A model generated the notes under the pieces. That model was not told the DNA's origin and searched no databases. It worked only from the letters and a program-made list of their open reading frames with translations. The translations under genes were made by a program, and so were the position numbers. Below are positions 8,834 to 18,505 of a DNA stretch of 64,000 nt, piece by piece. The stretch is from NCBI GenBank assembly GCA_016784025.1, contig JADHVL010000001.1, positions 137,753-201,752 of the forward strand, read 5' to 3'. Positions within the stretch are counted from its first letter, which is position 1; every line of letters begins with the position of its first letter. This DNA comes from Fidelibacterota bacterium. GTDB taxonomy: Bacteria > Fidelibacterota > UBA8477 > JABMPR01.

Positions 8834-9874
8834 ATGAAATTTATAGCCAAACTTACATACACACTACTTCTAATGCTTTTGAGCATCCCTGGTGCTGCTG
8901 ATGAAAGACCTATTCGCATCAAGGCAGTTGGTGATATCATGTTAGGTTCATATCATCCTGATGGATTTCTGCGTCCAGAGGAGAAGGGAAGTATCCTCAA
9001 ATATATTCGACCTTTAGTTCAAGATGCGGATATTACCCTTGGAAATTTGGAGGGTACACTCTGTGATAGTGGCAGCACTGAAAAATGTGAACCCGATTCC
9101 CTGGATTGCTATGTCTTTCGAATGCCGGAAATTTATGGCGAAGATCTAGAATTGGCAGGATTCGATTTCCTCTCCCTGGCAAACAATCACATCGGTGATT
9201 TTGGACCTGATTGTGTCACAAAAACAGAGCAAGTTCTGGATGCCAATAATATTGGTTGGTCAGGTAGACCTGGCACCTTTGCCAGCAAAACAATCAGGGG
9301 TGTCAGAATTGCATTTATTGCCTTTCATAGTGGTGGTTATTGCAACAGCTCCCTCGATCTGGAAACCGCCGAAAGTCTGGTGTCAAATCTAGATATGGAT
9401 CACGATCTTGTTTTAGTCTCGGTGCATGGAGGGGCAGAGGGTCTTGCTGCTATGCATCTCCCAGATAGTACTGAGTATTATATGGGAGAAGAACGAGGAC
9501 ACATGATACAGTTTTCCCATCGAATGATTGATGCCGGAGCAGATCTGATAGTTGGGCATGGACCCCATATTGCACGGGCTATGGAGCTATACAAGGGGAA
9601 GCTCGTTGTGTATTCGCTGGCAAATTTTGCCACATATGGAAGATTCAATTTACAGGCGGAGCGTCGTTTTGGAGCAGTCTTGGATGTTGAATTCAATAAC
9701 CGTGGTGATATGATCAATGGCAGGCTCATTTCAACTGAACAAAAGTATTGGGGTGTCCCCTTTGTTGATCGGGAACATCGGTTTAGTCATTTGGTCGATT
9801 CCCTGTCAGCAGCAGATCGTCCAGAATCGAGGGCCAAGTTAAAGGCTGACGGTACCCTCATCCTCCCTGACTAA
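8834..9874 (+). CDS. CapA family protein (metallophosphatase-like), secreted
   Basis: A protein of 346 residues with a signal peptide (KFIAKLTYTLLLMLLSIPGAA, cleaved near residue 22). A CapA/PGA_cap domain follows, with AVGDIMLGSY, TLGNLEGTL, LANNHIGDFG, VSVHGG and GHGPHIARAM. These are the metal-site motifs of the calcineurin-like fold used by this family. CapA of Bacillus takes part in poly-gamma-glutamate export, but most homologues have no assigned substrate, and no capB/capC genes are near. A periplasmic or surface phosphoesterase-like role is all I can support. It starts 20 bases after the terminator of the previous gene. Confidence 0.85.
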   Translation: MKFIAKLTYTLLLMLLSIPGAADERPIRIKAVGDIMLGSYHPDGFLRPEEKGSILKYIRPLVQDADITLGNLEGTLCDSGSTEKCEPDSLDCYVFRMPEIYGEDLELAGFDFLSLANNHIGDFGPDCVTKTEQVLDANNIGWSGRPGTFASKTIRGVRIAFIAFHSGGYCNSSLDLETAESLVSNLDMDHDLVLVSVHGGAEGLAAMHLPDSTEYYMGEERGHMIQFSHRMIDAGADLIVGHGPHIARAMELYKGKLVVYSLANFATYGRFNLQAERRFGAVLDVEFNNRGDMINGRLISTEQKYWGVPFVDREHRFSHLVDSLSAADRPESRAKLKADGTLILPD

Positions 9875-9972
9875 TCATTCCAGACGCACTCCTTTATAGC
9901 CTTGTAGGTCGCTAAACGGAAAAATATATTCATCGTTGCTAAATGGGGGCTGAATGTTTTTGAAAGCGAGAT

Positions 9973-11292
9973 TTGATCATTAATAATCCAAAAAAATATT
10001 ATATCGAGACCTATGGTTGCCAGATGAATGAATATGATTCAGAATTGGTGGCTGGTCTTTTAGAAAAAGAAGAATATACACGTACTGAGGTGGCAGACGA
10101 TGCGAGCCTCATTCTGGTCAATACCTGCTCTGTACGCGAGCATGCCGAAAAAAAGGTGCATGACCGATTAGGCAATTTAAAGGTATTTAAAGACCGGAAT
10201 CCCGAGGTGAAAATTGGACTCCTGGGCTGTATGGCTCAGAACCTTAAAGAGGATCTACTGAAGTCCAAACCCTATGTGGATATTATTCTTGGTCCTGATT
10301 CCTATCGCAAGCTACCAGGTATGATTGCTCTACCTGTTGATACCACGGAGAACATTGTTGATACCAAATTGAGCAGGATGGAAGTCTATGATGATCTCTT
10401 TCCGGCCAGACGGGAAGGTATCAATGCCTGGATATCCATTATGCGGGGTTGCGACAAATTTTGCACCTTCTGTATTGTACCCTTCACCCGCGGACGGGAA
10501 CGAAGTCGTTCCATTGATAGTATAGTGGATGAAGTCAAGCTGATCAGGAATGATGGTTTTAAAGAAGTGACCTTGCTGGGGCAAAACGTGAACTCCTTTC
10601 ATCATGAGGGTCGCAGGTTCCATGAATTACTCCATGAAGTCTCCCAGATCGAAGGGATTGAGCGGATACGCTATACATCACCTCATCCTCAAGACTTCGA
10701 TGATGAATTGATACAGGTGCATGCCAGCAATCCCAAGGTTTGCAATCATATACATTTCCCTTTGCAAGCTGGAAGCGATGAGGTTTTGGAGCGCATGAAT
10801 CGCACCTATACCAAACAGCATTTCCTGGATCTAGCTCAAAAAATGCGAGATAATATCCCTGGGTTGGCTCTGAGTACGGATATGATCGTTGGCTTTCCCG
10901 GTGAAACGGAAGCAGATTTTCTGGAGACGCTAGATGTGATGGAACAGGTCAAATTTGATACTGCGTTTACCTTTAAATACTCATCACGACCGGGAACAAA
11001 AGCTGCTGAATTTGAAGATACTGTCCCTGAAGATGACAAGCAGGATCGGCTTCAACGCATGATTGCTATGCAAAGAGAGCATACACTTCAGAGAAACCGC
11101 GAGCACATCGGTGAGAGGGTCGAAGTACTTGTAGAAAAGAATTCAAAAAAGTCCGAAAATCAGCATCAAGGTAGGACACGCTCCAATAAAATTGTTATAT
11201 TTGATAAAGCCGGTGAGCAACCAGGTGATTTGGTCAATGTTGAAATCATTGATGCACAGGGAATCACACTGTTTGGTCGCATCCTAGATTGA
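9973..11292 (+). CDS. miaB: tRNA-2-methylthio-N6-dimethylallyladenosine synthase MiaB
   Basis: Radical-SAM methylthiotransferase acting on i6A37 of tRNAs that read UNN codons. The N-terminal UPF0004 domain carries the three cluster cysteines C16 (ETYGCQMNEYDSE), C52 (NTCSVREHAEKK) and C86 (LLGCMAQ). The radical-SAM signature is C160-x3-C164-x2-C167 (RGCDKFCTFC). A TRAM domain closes the protein. QMNEYDSE and FTRGRERSRS are MiaB rather than MtaB or RimO features. The start is TTG at 9973, preceded by GAAAGCGAG. No in-frame ATG lies between it and the first conserved residues. Confidence 0.95.
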   Translation: MIINNPKKYYIETYGCQMNEYDSELVAGLLEKEEYTRTEVADDASLILVNTCSVREHAEKKVHDRLGNLKVFKDRNPEVKIGLLGCMAQNLKEDLLKSKPYVDIILGPDSYRKLPGMIALPVDTTENIVDTKLSRMEVYDDLFPARREGINAWISIMRGCDKFCTFCIVPFTRGRERSRSIDSIVDEVKLIRNDGFKEVTLLGQNVNSFHHEGRRFHELLHEVSQIEGIERIRYTSPHPQDFDDELIQVHASNPKVCNHIHFPLQAGSDEVLERMNRTYTKQHFLDLAQKMRDNIPGLALSTDMIVGFPGETEADFLETLDVMEQVKFDTAFTFKYSSRPGTKAAEFEDTVPEDDKQDRLQRMIAMQREHTLQRNREHIGERVEVLVEKNSKKSENQHQGRTRSNKIVIFDKAGEQPGDLVNVEIIDAQGITLFGRILD

Positions 11293-11300
11293 GGGAATAG

Positions 11301-11612
11301 ATGAAAGAAATTAAAATCTTTGTCACAGTTGCCATACTTCTTACCGTTGTGTGGGTGTTTACTCAAAATGCCACGCCAGTTGAATTGAAACTCATGGGTG
11401 CTGTATATTCAAACATACCGCTATATTTTGTCATCCTTGGGTCTGTTATACTGGGCATTCTTTTTGGATTCTCCGTAACCATAGGTCAGAACATCAAATT
11501 ACGACAAGGTCTGAAGTTGATCGACCGGGAACGTGAGAAACTCCAGGGGGAAGTTGACAAACGTCGACAGGCAGTCCTGGAAAAAGATGAGGATGTGGAA
11601 CCCAACAACTAA
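11301..11612 (+). CDS. LapA-domain (DUF1049) inner-membrane protein
   Basis: A protein of 103 residues with two membrane segments (about 4-20 and 40-62), followed by a charged coiled-coil tail (RQGLKLIDREREKLQGEVDKRR). This is the layout of LapA/YciS, which pairs with LapB to regulate LpxC and LPS assembly in E. coli. The next gene is LapB-like, 18 bases downstream, which strongly supports the assignment. The ribosome site GAGGGAATAG precedes the ATG. The protein is expected in the inner membrane with the coiled coil in the cytoplasm. Confidence 0.8.
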   Translation: MKEIKIFVTVAILLTVVWVFTQNATPVELKLMGAVYSNIPLYFVILGSVILGILFGFSVTIGQNIKLRQGLKLIDREREKLQGEVDKRRQAVLEKDEDVEPNN

Positions 11613-11630
11613 GAGGGATTAAAACATACC

Positions 11631-12761
11631 ATGGACCTTATCACATTATTGTTTATAGTTTTAATTTTGGCCGTAATAGGGGTGCTCATCAGATACTTCT
11701 TTTTTAGCCAACCCAAGAAAATTGGTGCTCGGGGCGCTGAAATTAAGGCGCTCAATCATATTTTGGCCGGAGAAAAAAAAGAAGCACTTCACCAATTATC
11801 CGAAATTGCTCGAAATGATACTTCAAATCATGGAGCATTCCTCCAGGTCGGTGATTTATATAGACAGCTGGGAAATGCTGAGCAGGCCATTATTGTCCAC
11901 GAGGATGTTCTTAATCGACAGGGTATTAACCAGGACTTTCTTCTCATGGCTCTCGAACGTCTTGCCAGAGATCATGAAGCCATGAAACAGTATCCCTTGG
12001 CAGTTCAATATGCTGAGTCAATCCTTAAGATTAAAAAGAAAGATTTATGGGCTTTAAAGGCTTTACATCGCTACGCAGTAAAGCAGGGTAAATGGGCAGA
12101 TGCTATCAAGGCTTTTCAAAAAGAGAATGCGGCGGGTGGCAAGGCAGATCCACTTTTGCCAGCGATTTATAAGACAGAAGAGGCCCTACAGCAAAAGAAA
12201 GCTGGAAAATCATCTGAAGCTATTACTCTGTTGAAGCATGCCATCAAACTCAACAGTAAGTGTGCAGCGCCATACTATCATCTTGGCAAAATTCGTCAGG
12301 AAGAGGGTAATTTTAAACACGCCATTGACTTTCTCACCAGTTTCGTTGAGCTGGATCCAACCGCGGGAAGTATTGTATTTGCTGAGATTGAGAAGATGTA
12401 CTTTGAACTCGGCCAATTTGAGCAAGTTGAGCAATTCTACCAACGTCTCCACAAAAAGCAGCCAGACAATCTTGAAGTCGTAATTGGCCTGGCTAACTAC
12501 TTCGAACGTAAGGGTGAATACAGGGATGCTCTTTCCCTCCTGGAAGATATTAAGGAACCGGATTATTCAAATTTGAGCTTTGTTCTCGGTCAGTTGAATA
12601 TGCTGGAAAAACTGGGTCATAAGGACATGCTCAAGACAACCATAGATAACTTTATTACTTCCGATCGCCAAAAGCGAATTCTCACTTGTCCAGATTGTGG
12701 AAACATAAGTGATGAACCCACATACATATGTAATAAATGCGGATGGGTAAAACACACCTGA
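11631..12761 (+). CDS. lapB: LapB-like TPR protein with C-terminal zinc ribbon
   Basis: A protein of 376 residues with an N-terminal membrane anchor (about 3-24), then about nine TPR helices pairs (40-340), then a rubredoxin-like zinc ribbon C353-x2-C356...C367-x2-C370. This anchor-TPR-ribbon order is that of LapB/YciM, the heat-shock-linked adaptor that promotes FtsH degradation of LpxC. The LapA-like gene lies immediately upstream, as in E. coli. It implies an LPS-bearing outer membrane. The end overlaps the next gene by 25 bases. Confidence 0.8.
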   Translation: MDLITLLFIVLILAVIGVLIRYFFFSQPKKIGARGAEIKALNHILAGEKKEALHQLSEIARNDTSNHGAFLQVGDLYRQLGNAEQAIIVHEDVLNRQGINQDFLLMALERLARDHEAMKQYPLAVQYAESILKIKKKDLWALKALHRYAVKQGKWADAIKAFQKENAAGGKADPLLPAIYKTEEALQQKKAGKSSEAITLLKHAIKLNSKCAAPYYHLGKIRQEEGNFKHAIDFLTSFVELDPTAGSIVFAEIEKMYFELGQFEQVEQFYQRLHKKQPDNLEVVIGLANYFERKGEYRDALSLLEDIKEPDYSNLSFVLGQLNMLEKLGHKDMLKTTIDNFITSDRQKRILTCPDCGNISDEPTYICNKCGWVKHT

Positions 12762-13609
12762 TTAAAACATCTCTTCTGGTGATCATTTTCATCGGAAGTC
12801 TTTCCAGCACTTCTGCTCAAGACGTGGCTGGATTGTTGTCTCTCATTCAACTCGGTAAAATGGATAGTGCCGAGACGATCCTCACAGATCTTAGCTATAA
12901 ATATCCTGGTCATCCAGGTGTACGATACGCCAGGGCTATCATGCAAGACGATGCATTGGTTGCTGCAGGTATTTATAAGGATATTCTCCGTAATCATGGT
13001 GGGAGTGAGTATGTCGCATCAGCATTGATGCATCTCGGTGAGTACTACTACGCTCAGGGACTTTATGTGCAGAGCCGGCAATATTTTTCCCGATTGATCA
13101 GATTCCATCCAGATCATCCAGATATCATCAATGCAGTTAATCTGACATTAAGAGCCGGTATTGCTTCCCGTCAAATGGATAGCGTCTATATAGACCTGGC
13201 CATCATTCTGGATCGTTTCCCCAATGTGGCATTTGATATACCTGAGGAATTGGATTTGACCCGCTTGCCTGGTCGCCGACAAAATGCTTTGAATTCTCCC
13301 CAATCTACTCGTCAAGATGCTGCTCCTATACGGAGTCTGGGCCAGGATTTGAGCGAGAAAAGTGCTGAACCACAGGGTCATTTCTCCTTGCAGGCCGGCG
13401 CATTTGGAAGTTATGACAATGCCAAGCGACTCGCCGATCAAATTGAATCAATCGGATATTCTACCAGGATAAAAGAGCGCACTACAAATGGTAAGACGCT
13501 CTATCTAATTATGGTTGGAGACTATTCGTCCAAAACAGCTGCGACAAGCGTAGCGGATATGCTTGATGCTGCCCTGGGAATCCCATCTTTCCCGGTAGCC
13601 AACAATTAA
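12737..13609 (+). CDS. Secreted TPR and SPOR-domain protein
   Basis: A protein of 290 residues with a signal peptide (about 1-27, ending STSAQ), two or three TPR-like repeats (30-170), a low-complexity linker and a C-terminal SPOR domain (about 218-290, FSLQAGAFGSYDNAKRLADQ). SPOR domains bind denuded septal peptidoglycan, so a role in division or outer-membrane attachment is likely. The start codon lies inside the end of lapB (25-base overlap). A second ATG 6 bases downstream is equally possible. No clear ribosome site is present, so expression is probably coupled to lapB. Confidence 0.8.
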   Translation: MRMGKTHLIKTSLLVIIFIGSLSSTSAQDVAGLLSLIQLGKMDSAETILTDLSYKYPGHPGVRYARAIMQDDALVAAGIYKDILRNHGGSEYVASALMHLGEYYYAQGLYVQSRQYFSRLIRFHPDHPDIINAVNLTLRAGIASRQMDSVYIDLAIILDRFPNVAFDIPEELDLTRLPGRRQNALNSPQSTRQDAAPIRSLGQDLSEKSAEPQGHFSLQAGAFGSYDNAKRLADQIESIGYSTRIKERTTNGKTLYLIMVGDYSSKTAATSVADMLDAALGIPSFPVANN

Positions 13610-13612
13610 TAT

Positions 13613-13704
13613 GGGAATGTATGTGGTCCGGTGGCCACTGCAGCCTTCAAAGCTGTTATGCCGGTGGAGAGCCGGCGGATAGGTTCGACTCCTATACATT
13701 CCCG
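13613..13704 (+). tRNA. selC: tRNA-Sec (anticodon TCA)
   Basis: A 92-nt selenocysteine tRNA. The 8-bp acceptor stem is GGGAATGT/ACATTCCC, with discriminator G at 13704. The long 6-bp D stem GTGGTC/GGCCAC has a 4-base loop. The anticodon stem GCAGC/GCTGT encloses CTTCAAA with anticodon TCA. A long variable arm has stem GCCGG/CCGGC. The 5-bp T stem ATAGG/CCTAT has loop TTCGACT. The 8+5 acceptor-T stacking, 6-bp D stem and long variable arm are diagnostic of bacterial tRNA-Sec. CCA is not encoded. The gene lies 3 bases after the SPOR gene stop. No selA, selB, selD or clear selenoprotein gene is in the window. Confidence 0.95.
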
Positions 13705-13745
13705 CTAAACAATACTAGATTAGTATCGCTTATCCGATTTAATTC

Positions 13746-16034
13746 ATGAAGAACATTCATAACCCAAATCAGAACCGCCTAAAAATCATCAGGATTGTGA
13801 CTGTGCTGATTTTGGTGTTGGTATTGGTCTCATGTAGTCAGGGTATACGGATCAAAAACCTGGTAAATTACCCTGTCCAGCTATCTGCGCTGAATGCCCT
13901 TGATACGCTCAAGATATCTCCAGACATTGTCAAGTATTCAGGTACTGAAGTGAGCTCATTCAGAAAGATGATAGAAGATATTCGTATCCTGGGACGCCAT
14001 GAAACGCGACCGGTCTGGTCTGGTGATAAGCAGGGCTGTTTCCTGGTGGATCAAGGTGCCGGAGTATATATTTCTGATTTCAATTTCCAGGGGGCAACGA
14101 CTGACACGGCGCTTATCAGAGTAAAGTCAGGGTATCTCGTCCTTGAAAATTGCGATTTCATTTCAAGCGACTTCTGGGCGATTCAAGTTGATTCTGGGGC
14201 AAGTCTTGAGTTACGGAATGTAAAATTCACCACTGGAGGTGAGGGTGCTGTCCACCTTCGTGGTGGTCAGGTGAAAATATTTGACAGTCACTTTGAGCAG
14301 GTGGGGAACACGGCAGTTTATGCCAGTGGAGGTGACCTATTTGAAATCCATAGCTCCGTTTTAAGAAACACCATGGGATCAGCGCTGAACCTGAATTCAG
14401 TTGATGAAGTGTGGCTGGATTCGGTACGTATAATCGATTCTTTTCAGGATGGAATAGCCATAAATGGATGTGATTACATCCTGATAAATGAGGTTGGGAC
14501 CAGGGAAAATGGCCAGCATGGCTTGATTGTGAATAATGCTAAGATACTTGGTCTGCTGAATTTTTCCTCCATGGGCAATCTTGTAAATGGCATGGAACTC
14601 AATGCAGTAGACACCTTACGGATTCTCAATTCAGAATTTATTGGGAACGGGCAAAGTGGTGGAGTTATTTCAAATACCCAACGCACCAGAATGGCTGGTA
14701 TTCGAGTAGGTCATAATGGGGGTGAGGGGTTCCAGTTCCATCAAGGAAACGAGCTATGGATCAATAACTCCTCATTTCAAGCAAATCCACTTACTGGCCT
14801 GGCCATCACCTCACTAACATTTATCGATCTCAGGCAAATCAGTCTGGTGAATAATGGTCAGGGATTATTTGCGAACACCTTTGATAGTTTGGAGATAGAT
14901 CATAGTCTGTTTAGCTCAAATCGGACGAATGCAATGGACATCAGAAGTGGTGATCAATTACATGCCTCACAGAATCTTGTCAAAGGAAATAGCACAGGAA
15001 TGGTGATCAAGGAGATTCTCTTTGTTGACCTCGATTCGAATCGCATTGAGGCAAATATTCTTGGAAACGATATCCAATCTGTCCCCACACTGAAAATGAA
15101 TGATAACGTGTGGATATCAAATGAGAGTGGCGCCTACTTCTCGGAAATAGGTTCCATGAGTAGCACTGGTGATCAATGGCTTTCAAATCTCGATACCGGC
15201 CTGGAGATATTTTCTGCAGGTGAATTGTTGATTTCTGGAGGCAGGATTCACAATAATAAGAACGGAGTTCTTTTTAATGAAGTCTCTCTTAGGATGGAAT
15301 CTACTACAATTGATTCAAGCAGAGAGAACGGACTAAAGTTTCTGCATAGTACCGGGATTTTGGAAAAGGTCAGTTTACAACACAATGGTGTTGCGCTAGA
15401 GCTAGGAGAAGGAAGTCAGGCGAATATTACTCAAAGTCAGTTTAAGAACAATGAACTGAACATCAATGCTGGAGCATCTGTATCATTGAGCCTGTTATTT
15501 TCCACCGTGAGTCACTCCAGAAATGGAGTACATCTTGGAAATTATGCCGAAGCGACCATTCTCTCAAATAAGTTCCAACTGATTGATGGATACTCCGTAG
15601 AGTTGTCTGGGCCTCATATACAATCTCTTCTCATGAGACAGAATGTGATTTCAAAGACAGGAGGCGTTCTAAAATCTCACACATCCTCAGGTGATATCAG
15701 AGTACAGAGTAATACATTTGCCAACAATATTAGTGGTATTACAGCCTCCAAACGTTCACTGACGGCTTTGGATCATAACATTTTTTATCATACCGCCATA
15801 CCGGATCATCAATTATTAAGGGATGAAGACCTTTTTAAATGGAACTGTTTGTATCCCGCAAAGGAAATCCAGCAATCTGCATCAACTGAGTCCCTGAATA
15901 TTTTTTCTGATCCTGTCTTTGGTGAAAATTATTACTTGAATCCAACCTCACCCTGCATAAATGGGGGTGATAATGGGTTACTTATTGGAGCTCTAGGAGC
16001 GCTTCCCATAGCTCGTCCTGCTCTTCAGCCATAA
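13746..16034 (+). CDS. Right-handed beta-helix lipoprotein
   Basis: A 762-residue protein with a lipoprotein signal (lipobox LVSC, lipidated Cys30) preceded by a basic N-terminus. From about 95 to 740 it consists of degenerate 20-25-residue repeats of the parallel beta-helix type, for example LVLENCDFISSDFWAIQVDS and LRILNSEFIGNGQSGGV, with regular N/S/G turns. Such helices occur in polysaccharide lyases and adhesins. I see no catalytic signature and assign no substrate. It is expected on the outer membrane or surface. The PorZ-like gene follows after 97 bases, which contain a short hairpin (ATTTCCG/CGGAAAT, about 16071-16089). Confidence 0.8.
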   Translation: MKNIHNPNQNRLKIIRIVTVLILVLVLVSCSQGIRIKNLVNYPVQLSALNALDTLKISPDIVKYSGTEVSSFRKMIEDIRILGRHETRPVWSGDKQGCFLVDQGAGVYISDFNFQGATTDTALIRVKSGYLVLENCDFISSDFWAIQVDSGASLELRNVKFTTGGEGAVHLRGGQVKIFDSHFEQVGNTAVYASGGDLFEIHSSVLRNTMGSALNLNSVDEVWLDSVRIIDSFQDGIAINGCDYILINEVGTRENGQHGLIVNNAKILGLLNFSSMGNLVNGMELNAVDTLRILNSEFIGNGQSGGVISNTQRTRMAGIRVGHNGGEGFQFHQGNELWINNSSFQANPLTGLAITSLTFIDLRQISLVNNGQGLFANTFDSLEIDHSLFSSNRTNAMDIRSGDQLHASQNLVKGNSTGMVIKEILFVDLDSNRIEANILGNDIQSVPTLKMNDNVWISNESGAYFSEIGSMSSTGDQWLSNLDTGLEIFSAGELLISGGRIHNNKNGVLFNEVSLRMESTTIDSSRENGLKFLHSTGILEKVSLQHNGVALELGEGSQANITQSQFKNNELNINAGASVSLSLLFSTVSHSRNGVHLGNYAEATILSNKFQLIDGYSVELSGPHIQSLLMRQNVISKTGGVLKSHTSSGDIRVQSNTFANNISGITASKRSLTALDHNIFYHTAIPDHQLLRDEDLFKWNCLYPAKEIQQSASTESLNIFSDPVFGENYYLNPTSPCINGGDNGLLIGALGALPIARPALQP

Positions 16035-16131
16035 AGATGGGAACGTGTGGGCAGTAAGATTGTATAAATTTCCGTATGCGCGGAAATAAATCCAGATTCA
16101 AACTGATTCATTTATAGGTAGAATAGTAAAT

Positions 16132-18498
16132 ATGCAAACCTCATTCAGACTGTTATTCCTGCTCTTATCAGGCATTGCTGCCTATTCTCAGGTTGGAACC
16201 TGGGAAAAGATTCCCACCCTTACAGAAATCAGAACCATGCTACCCCTGGAAGATGAAATCATTCTGGCCAGTGATGGCGGTCTCCTGTCCTTTAATAATG
16301 CTAGCGGATTATTCACCTACGGGATACAAGGTGAGACGACTGAAAATCTAGATCTCAATTCTACGTATATTGATTCAGATAATCTATTGTGGATAGGTGC
16401 CAGAAGTCCGGGACCCATCGTAGAAGTGATGGATTTGAACACATCTAGATTCCTGAGAGTAGAGTTTGTGGATCTGGATGCCACCAACAGCTTTGTTCAA
16501 GTGGGGGATTCGGTTTATGCAACCTATCAGGATGGGCTGGAAGGTGGTCTGTTGCTCTATAGAAAAGATGCGGGGGCTATTGAATATCTAGACATTTTCA
16601 ATAATTTTCCAAATCAGAATACAATGGAACTGAGTTTTGTGGGAGATATTGGGTATGTGGATGGTAAGCTCTACTTTAGAACAAATCATGAGATTGTCTG
16701 GGTTGAATTAGACGGCAGGAATTTAAAAGATCCAGTAAATTGGAATGTGGATGATTTACCGGCTGGTGCTGCTGACATGAGCAGGAGTCTCCCACACATG
16801 AATTCTGTGCTTCTGGCTGCTGGTTCTTCTGTATATGAATATAATTTTGATGAGTATCTCGAGCTGTTTACATCCGATGACGTAATTATCGATATGCATG
16901 AATCTCCAACTGAAAGTGATATCCTCATCCTGGCGACGGATGTCGGTTTAGATTCTCTCAATATCCAGAGTGGTATTGATATCCCAATTTATAGTATCGC
17001 TCAAATTAAAAGCATTGAACTGATTGGTGATGAAATATGGGTGGCCAGTACCACTGATTTTTTATCTATATATAAAAATCAGCTATATGAGCATTATTCA
17101 GCAAATAGACCCAGAGATCATAGTTTCAACAAAATGTTGGTGGATGCCTCAGATCAGCTGATTGGAGGTTCCTTCAATGGATTGAGTATATACTCAGACC
17201 TCGGGTGGCGAACTATACGAGCTGGGAACTTCAATTCTGACTTTGATGTAAGTTTATACAACTGGGATGAAATGATTGTGGATACGCTCAACTATGTAGG
17301 GAATGCTGTTGTTGAGGACATGGTTGCGGATGGAAATGGAAATACATTCTTTGCTCTCCAGGGTCGTGGGGTTTTCAAACTTGATGATGAACAACCCGGG
17401 GAATCTCGATATTTCGGTGCCTCCGATGGTAGTTTCGAACCCACCTTTGACAGTGATGTCTATGTATTGCCGGGGCAAATGTCAGTTGATAGTAAACACA
17501 ATGTATGGGCAACGACAAAATTTGTACGAGAAGGGGGTGGGGTAATTAGTATCCTGACTCCTGAGGATAGTGTGTATCATATATACCAATATCAGGGTGG
17601 TTTGAATAGTCGATCAGTCAAATCAATTGCCATTGATGATAATGATATGATCTGGTTAGGATCACAAGTGCGAACGGAACTTCAAGCCTCTGGAGGGATT
17701 GACTTTTTGGAGATTGTTGGGGGTTCCCTTCAAAGTGATATGGAGATAAATGTCTCACACCTATCTACTGATTCACCCCTGGCATCAAATGAAATATTGC
17801 AGTTGGAAGTTGATACTCACAATACCTTGTGGATTCTTACACCCTCAGGTGTGCAGAGCATGCCGCTCCCAGAGAGGTGGTTGACAAGCTCAGAATTAAG
17901 AAATCATGCCAGCCTGTATATGACGCCCAAGGAAGCTGATTATTATTACTACTGGCAACTGACAGATTACAATATCACAAGCTTTGAAGTTGATCAGAGG
18001 GGGAATCGCTGGTTCCTGTCTGACAACGCTGGTGTTCATGTTTTACAAGACAATGGGCGTTGGATTAACGGAGGTTATGGCTATAACACCAGCAATTCAG
18101 GACTTTTGGACAATGAGATCTATTCAGCGGCGTTCGATGGAGAGACTGGACAAACTTATTTATCAACTCCTAAGGGTATCTCTATTTTAAACACACCATT
18201 TGCGCAACCCAAAGAGACCTATTCCAGCATGCATATTTATCCACAACCTTTTAATCCTGACATTCACGAGAAGGTCATTATACAAGGGTTGATGGACAAT
18301 TCTTCAGTGAGAATACTCACTGTGCAGGGCACCCTGGTAAAAGAATTGACCTATCTGAATGATGATGTCCAGGGATATGAAGCGCAATGGGATGGTCGCG
18401 ATGAAGCCGGGGATAAAGTCGGTAGTGGTGTTTACATTTTGTTCCTGTTCAATGATGAAGGGGAAGCAGCAAGTCAAAAATTAGCTGTACTCCGCTGA
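16132..18498 (+). CDS. PorZ-like beta-propeller protein with FlgD-like C-terminal domain
   Basis: A 788-residue secreted protein with a signal peptide (about 1-19, ending AYSQ). Two-component-regulator-type propeller blades follow, with repeated 'D..N.lWigs...g' motifs (for example DDNDMIWLGSQ and DTHNTLWILTPSGV), up to about 690. The C-terminal ~90 residues form a FlgD-Ig-like domain starting YPQPFNPDIHEKVIIQG and ending DEAGDKVGSGVYILFLF. The layout matches PorZ of the type IX secretion system or a substrate of it. No other type IX genes are in the window, so the link to that system is inference. A surface or periplasmic location is likely. Confidence 0.75.
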   Translation: MQTSFRLLFLLLSGIAAYSQVGTWEKIPTLTEIRTMLPLEDEIILASDGGLLSFNNASGLFTYGIQGETTENLDLNSTYIDSDNLLWIGARSPGPIVEVMDLNTSRFLRVEFVDLDATNSFVQVGDSVYATYQDGLEGGLLLYRKDAGAIEYLDIFNNFPNQNTMELSFVGDIGYVDGKLYFRTNHEIVWVELDGRNLKDPVNWNVDDLPAGAADMSRSLPHMNSVLLAAGSSVYEYNFDEYLELFTSDDVIIDMHESPTESDILILATDVGLDSLNIQSGIDIPIYSIAQIKSIELIGDEIWVASTTDFLSIYKNQLYEHYSANRPRDHSFNKMLVDASDQLIGGSFNGLSIYSDLGWRTIRAGNFNSDFDVSLYNWDEMIVDTLNYVGNAVVEDMVADGNGNTFFALQGRGVFKLDDEQPGESRYFGASDGSFEPTFDSDVYVLPGQMSVDSKHNVWATTKFVREGGGVISILTPEDSVYHIYQYQGGLNSRSVKSIAIDDNDMIWLGSQVRTELQASGGIDFLEIVGGSLQSDMEINVSHLSTDSPLASNEILQLEVDTHNTLWILTPSGVQSMPLPERWLTSSELRNHASLYMTPKEADYYYYWQLTDYNITSFEVDQRGNRWFLSDNAGVHVLQDNGRWINGGYGYNTSNSGLLDNEIYSAAFDGETGQTYLSTPKGISILNTPFAQPKETYSSMHIYPQPFNPDIHEKVIIQGLMDNSSVRILTVQGTLVKELTYLNDDVQGYEAQWDGRDEAGDKVGSGVYILFLFNDEGEAASQKLAVLR

Positions 18499-18505
18499 TC
18501 GATTT

